Shown here one piece after another: positions 12,305-14,328 of a DNA stretch of 14,328 nt. The DNA comes from Methanomassiliicoccus sp. UBA345 (GTDB taxonomy: Archaea; Thermoplasmatota; Thermoplasmata; Methanomassiliicoccales; Methanomassiliicoccaceae): positions 3,699 through 18,026 of the forward strand of contig DATD01000020.1 in assembly GCA_002504525.1 (NCBI GenBank). Direction: 5' to 3'. The number at the start of each line of letters is the position of its first letter. The first letter of the stretch is position 1. The notes beneath the pieces are model-generated. The model worked only from the letters and a program-made list of their open reading frames with translations. It ran no database searches and was not told the origin of the DNA. A program made the translations under genes and the position numbers.

Positions 12305-12943
12305 TTACTTCAGAAGGTTCTGGACGACCTGGACGGCCTCGACAGCGTCGTAAGCCCATCCATCGGTTCCGATCTGAGCGGCGAACTCCTTGGAGGTAGC
12401 GCCACCGCCGATGATCGTCTTGATCTTGCCCTTCAGGTTCTCCTCTGCCAGCATGCGCTCGATCTCCTTCATGCTCGACAGGGTCGGGGTCATGAGGGTG
12501 GAGGCGGCGAGGATCTGGGCGTTCTCGGCCTTGGCCTTCTCAACAATGTTCTTCACCGGCACATCGCGGCCCATGTCGTAGATGGTGAGTCCAGCTCCGG
12601 TCAGCATGGCCTTGACGATGTTCTTGCCGATGTCGTGAACGTCACCCTCGACAACTGCGAGGACGACCTTTCCCGGAACGGCGTTGGCGTCAACGACCAG
12701 CTTGGGCAAGGCGACATCAAGAGCCTGGTACATGGTCTGAGCGGCCAGAAGGACCTGGGGCAGGAAGTACTGCTTGCTCTCGTACTTCTCGCCTACAACG
12801 GCCATTGCCTTGCTGAGGCTGTCAAAAATGATGGTCTTGGCGTCGATACCAGCGTCAAGCGCTTCCTGGGCGAGAGGCTTTGCCTCTTTGATCTTGCCTC
12901 TGATAACAACATCTGCTAGCTTTTCGAGTATTTCATTGCTCAT
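12305..12943 (-). CDS. Methyltransferase corrinoid protein (MtbC/MtmC/MttC/MtaC family)
   Basis: Carries the methyl group on cobalt between a substrate methyltransferase and the CoM methyltransferase. The 212-residue protein has the helical cap domain (about 1-85, with YFLPQVLLAAQTM) and the B12-binding Rossmann domain. The B12 signature is GDVHDIGKNIV (100-110) with H103 as lower cobalt ligand, then STLMTPT (148-154) and IIGGGATS (177-184). ATG 12943 has GGAGGGA about 8 nt upstream. No cognate substrate methyltransferase (mtmB, mtbB, mttB or mtaB) lies in the window, so the substrate is unknown. It is probably monocistronic, with its own promoter, operator-like palindrome and strong terminator. 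It shares promoter elements with mcrB and the MtaA/MtbA-type gene. Confidence 0.93.
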   Translation of the reverse strand: MSNEILEKLADVVIRGKIKEAKPLAQEALDAGIDAKTIIFDSLSKAMAVVGEKYESKQYFLPQVLLAAQTMYQALDVALPKLVVDANAVPGKVVLAVVEGDVHDIGKNIVKAMLTGAGLTIYDMGRDVPVKNIVEKAKAENAQILAASTLMTPTLSSMKEIERMLAEENLKGKIKTIIGGGATSKEFAAQIGTDGWAYDAVEAVQVVQNLLK

Positions 12944-13012
12944 GCTCTGATTCCCTCCGTAGTTGTTTCAATATGTTTGTAAAGAAGTTCGAAATTGCAT
13001 TAAGTTGCATAA

Positions 13013-13018
13013 TTATAA
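13013..13018 (-). promoter_or_regulatory. TATA box of the corrinoid-protein gene
   Basis: The minus strand reads TTTATAAT here. Initiation about 25 bp downstream (near 12989) would give a leader of about 45 nt containing the GGAGGGA site. It lies exactly 9 bp from the TGGATG/CATCCA palindrome. Confidence 0.75.
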
Positions 13019-13027
13019 ATTCTTTTA

Positions 13028-13046
13028 TGGATGGATGATACATCCA
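13028..13046. promoter_or_regulatory. Operator-like palindrome upstream of the corrinoid gene (TGGATG-N3-CATCCA class)
   Basis: TGGATG-ATA-CATCCA (13032-13046) is a perfect inverted repeat with 6 bp arms. With the flanking TGGA it reads TGGATGGATG-ATA-CATCCA, matching the element at 3667-3685 upstream of mcrB outside the 3 bp centre and sharing its 9 bp distance to TATA. Confidence 0.75.
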
Positions 13047-13092
13047 CGATTTTCCGAGGACGTTTTTTCGACGTCTGAATGTAGAACCTGGA

Positions 13093-13105
13093 AACAACGA
13101 TTGTT
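13093..13105. promoter_or_regulatory. AACAA-N3-TTGTT element (perfect) far upstream of the corrinoid gene
   Basis: AACAA-CGA-TTGTT is a perfect 5 bp-arm inverted repeat about 75 bp upstream of the TATA box. Its minus strand contains the same AACAATCGTTGT 12-mer as 11099-11110. An ACATTGTTGC follows at 13106-13115 and resembles AACAATGTT before the Lrp gene. Confidence 0.55.
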
Positions 13106-13183
13106 ACATTGTTGCATCGATGAGACAAGATGATATCAAGTTACCAAACTACTGATTTCATGAGTGATACAACAGTTTTCGTA

Positions 13184-13197
13184 ATATGTGCACATAT
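13184..13197. promoter_or_regulatory. Perfect palindrome ATATGTGCACATAT at the end of the phosphoesterase gene
   Basis: A 14 bp perfect palindrome overlaps the last base of the phosphoesterase stop codon. No T tract follows directly on the minus strand (it reads TACGAAAAC), so it is not a standard terminator. It could be a distal site for the corrinoid promoter region or chance symmetry in AT-rich DNA. Confidence 0.3.
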
Positions 13198-13922
13198 CAC
13201 AGGCGCAGGCCCTCTAGCCTCGACAGGGGGCCCAAGGGCAGCAGCCCGATGTCGGTGCACGCATATATGTCCGCGCTCGGAACGTTCGCCTCGCGCAGTA
13301 TGGGGGAAAGGCAATCGGTCGGCGATGCTCCAGTGAAGTCGGTCCCGCTGGCCAGAGGACTGAACGCCGGAAGGACCACTATGCCCTCCTCCCTCAGGTG
13401 GATGAAGCAAGGCAGCTTGAGATAGGCGCCTATCCGATCCACCAGCTTGATCGATGGATGCTCATGCCCCATCACCAGCGGGCGGTCGGCGCAAGCGGAA
13501 TGCCCATGAACGATGGTGACGCCCCTCTGAACATAACGCTCGACCACGGGCATCTCGATCCTTGAGACTATGTTCTCGAGATAGTTGTCATGGTTCCCCT
13601 TGACCAGGACGACCTCGGTTCGATCGTTCAGATAGTCGAGGACCTTTCGCACGTCCTTCATCTCCTGACCGAGGTTCCGGCTGAACTCATGCTTTATGTC
13701 CCCGGCCACCACCAATCGGTCCGGCGCGTACAGGTCGACTATCTCGGCCAGCGATTCCTGCACCGCGGCGGTCTGTATGCGGGGGATGTGGATCCCATCG
13801 TACTCCAGGGCGCTCTCGTAGCCGATGTGAAGGTCGGCCACCACCGCGGTGGCCTCCTCTGGCATCCACAGGCATCGATGCGATGTGATCCTGATCCCGG
13901 GCATTATCTCTATCTCTTCCAT
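13197..13922 (-). CDS. SbcD-related archaeal metallophosphoesterase
   Basis: Two-metal calcineurin-like phosphoesterase, probably a nuclease or phosphatase linked to nucleic acids. All core motifs are visible in the 241-residue product: ADLHIG (29-34), AGDIKHEF (73-80), KGNHDN (108-113), VHGHS (138-142) and MGHEHPS (151-157). They match the short archaeal SbcD-like family, which lacks the SbcD C-terminal part. ATG 13922 (MEEIEIMPGIRI) is preferred; ATG 13904 is an alternative, and the TTG at 13967 would add a tail unlike the family. No clear ribosome site is seen for any. It is divergent from the RNase H-like gene at 14060. Related phosphoesterases are often near DNA-processing genes, which fits that neighbour. 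Confidence 0.88.
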   Translation of the reverse strand: MEEIEIMPGIRITSHRCLWMPEEATAVVADLHIGYESALEYDGIHIPRIQTAAVQESLAEIVDLYAPDRLVVAGDIKHEFSRNLGQEMKDVRKVLDYLNDRTEVVLVKGNHDNYLENIVSRIEMPVVERYVQRGVTIVHGHSACADRPLVMGHEHPSIKLVDRIGAYLKLPCFIHLREEGIVVLPAFSPLASGTDFTGASPTDCLSPILREANVPSADIYACTDIGLLPLGPLSRLEGLRL

Positions 13923-13965
13923 GAGAACCGTTCCGGCCGCTGACGGCAGCTTCCGTCGAAATGAC

Positions 13966-13979
13966 AATAGTAAGCTATT
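13966..13979. promoter_or_regulatory. Inverted repeat AATAG-TAAG-CTATT in the divergent phosphoesterase/RNase H-like gap
   Basis: Perfect 5 bp arms around TAAG lie in the only AT-rich part of the 137 bp gap. The region could supply TATA-like sequence to both genes, but no box has ideal spacing to either start. Confidence 0.3.
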
Positions 13980-14059
13980 AGAATCTTGTTGACAGGGGGG
14001 GCGTCACTTTCGGTGCTCCATCCGAAAATGACTTGATGCACCTTTCCGTATCCGGGGGC

Positions 14060-14328
14060 ATGATCCGCCGAACGTTCCTCATCCTGCCGTCAATCGGCTG
14101 CAAGACAGAGGCGCGCCTATGGCGGAAAGGGATCGCGGACTGGAACGATTTCATCTCCACCGGACACATCGAGGGGCTGTCCGATGCCAGGAAGGGGATG
14201 ATGGACGGCCATCTGGAGAGGGCGGACAGGTTCCTGGAACGCGGCGTCACCGAATACTTCTGCCAGATCCTTCCGACGGTGGAGCATTGGCGAATGTTCG
14301 ACCGGTTCGAGGACGACTGCGCCTACCT
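14060..14328 (+). CDS. RNase H-fold / YprB-TM0106-like nuclease-related protein (N-terminal part; runs off the window edge)
   Basis: Open frame to the last base, giving 89 complete codons from ATG 14060: MIRRTFLILPSIGCKTEARLW, then GIADWNDFI and later LERADRFLERGVTEYF. The LPSIGCKTEARLW segment resembles the helix-hairpin-helix-like start of YprB/TM0106-type ribonuclease H-like proteins; the nuclease residues would lie beyond the window, so the call rests on the N-terminus alone. A possible earlier ATG is at 14036; GGGGG just before ATG 14060 is a weak ribosome site. It is divergent from the phosphoesterase gene. Confidence 0.6.
   Translation, partial: MIRRTFLILPSIGCKTEARLWRKGIADWNDFISTGHIEGLSDARKGMMDGHLERADRFLERGVTEYFCQILPTVEHWRMFDRFEDDCAY

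Noticed and set aside
12944..13196. A possible small gene or RNA in the 253 bp gap
   Set aside because: The gap is explained by the corrinoid promoter, its two operator-like elements and a palindrome at the phosphoesterase end. No open frame with a ribosome site and no tRNA-like fold was seen.
13130..13425. Short open frames on both strands around 13130-13425
   Set aside because: They overlap the 3' end of the phosphoesterase in other frames and show no ribosome site or recognisable sequence.

Overview
The window looks like the chromosome of an H2-dependent methylotrophic methanogen, most probably a member of the Methanomassiliicoccales (Thermoplasmatota). It holds methyl-coenzyme M reductase (mcrB-mcrD-mcrG-mcrA) beside a corrinoid methyl-transfer module: a RamA-type corrinoid activase, an MtaA/MtbA-type methylcobamide:CoM methyltransferase, a stand-alone corrinoid protein and a second, divergent UroD-fold protein. 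Coding DNA is GC-rich. Intergenic DNA is AT-rich with archaeal TATA boxes, and several genes look leaderless. The organism assignment is an inference from gene content; no rRNA is present.

Layout. 1-3506 (minus): mcrBDGA, with mcrA cut by the window edge and no mcrC between mcrD and mcrG. 3507-3755: the mcr promoter, a leader hairpin and operator-like palindromes. 3756-5596 (minus): ycaO and tfuA, the pair known for McrA thioglycine formation; tfuA appears to start at a CTG that overlaps the ycaO stop. 5679-6509 (plus): a Rossmann SAM-methyltransferase-like protein divergent from ycaO. 6519-6983 (minus): an Lrp/AsnC regulator with a large inverted repeat in its promoter. 7164-8804 (minus): RamA-like ASKHA/ferredoxin activase. 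8934-9968 (plus): UroD-family protein with HxD in place of the HxC zinc motif. 10024-11022 (minus): canonical MtaA/MtbA-type enzyme. 11269-12195 (minus): stand-alone LigD-type NHEJ polymerase. 12305-12943 (minus): corrinoid protein. 13197-13922 (minus): SbcD-related metallophosphoesterase. 14060-end (plus): start of a YprB/TM0106-like RNase H-fold protein.

How the genes could work together. A substrate-specific methyltransferase, not seen here unless the divergent UroD-like protein fills that role, would methylate the corrinoid protein. RamA would rescue Co(II) corrinoid to Co(I). The MtaA/MtbA-type enzyme would pass the methyl group to coenzyme M, and MCR would reduce methyl-CoM to methane. 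YcaO/TfuA, and possibly the adjacent SAM methyltransferase, would modify McrA.

The most striking unexplained signals are two recurring promoter palindromes. One, TGGATG-N3-CATCCA followed by exactly 9 bp and a TATA box, occurs upstream of both mcrB and the corrinoid gene. The other, AACAA-N3-TTGTT, occurs upstream of the MtaA/MtbA gene (two copies) and the corrinoid gene, with degenerate copies near mcrB and the Lrp gene. Together they suggest a shared methyl-transfer/MCR regulon. No gene-free stretch exceeds about 255 bp. I saw no tRNA, rRNA, CRISPR array or insertion sequence.
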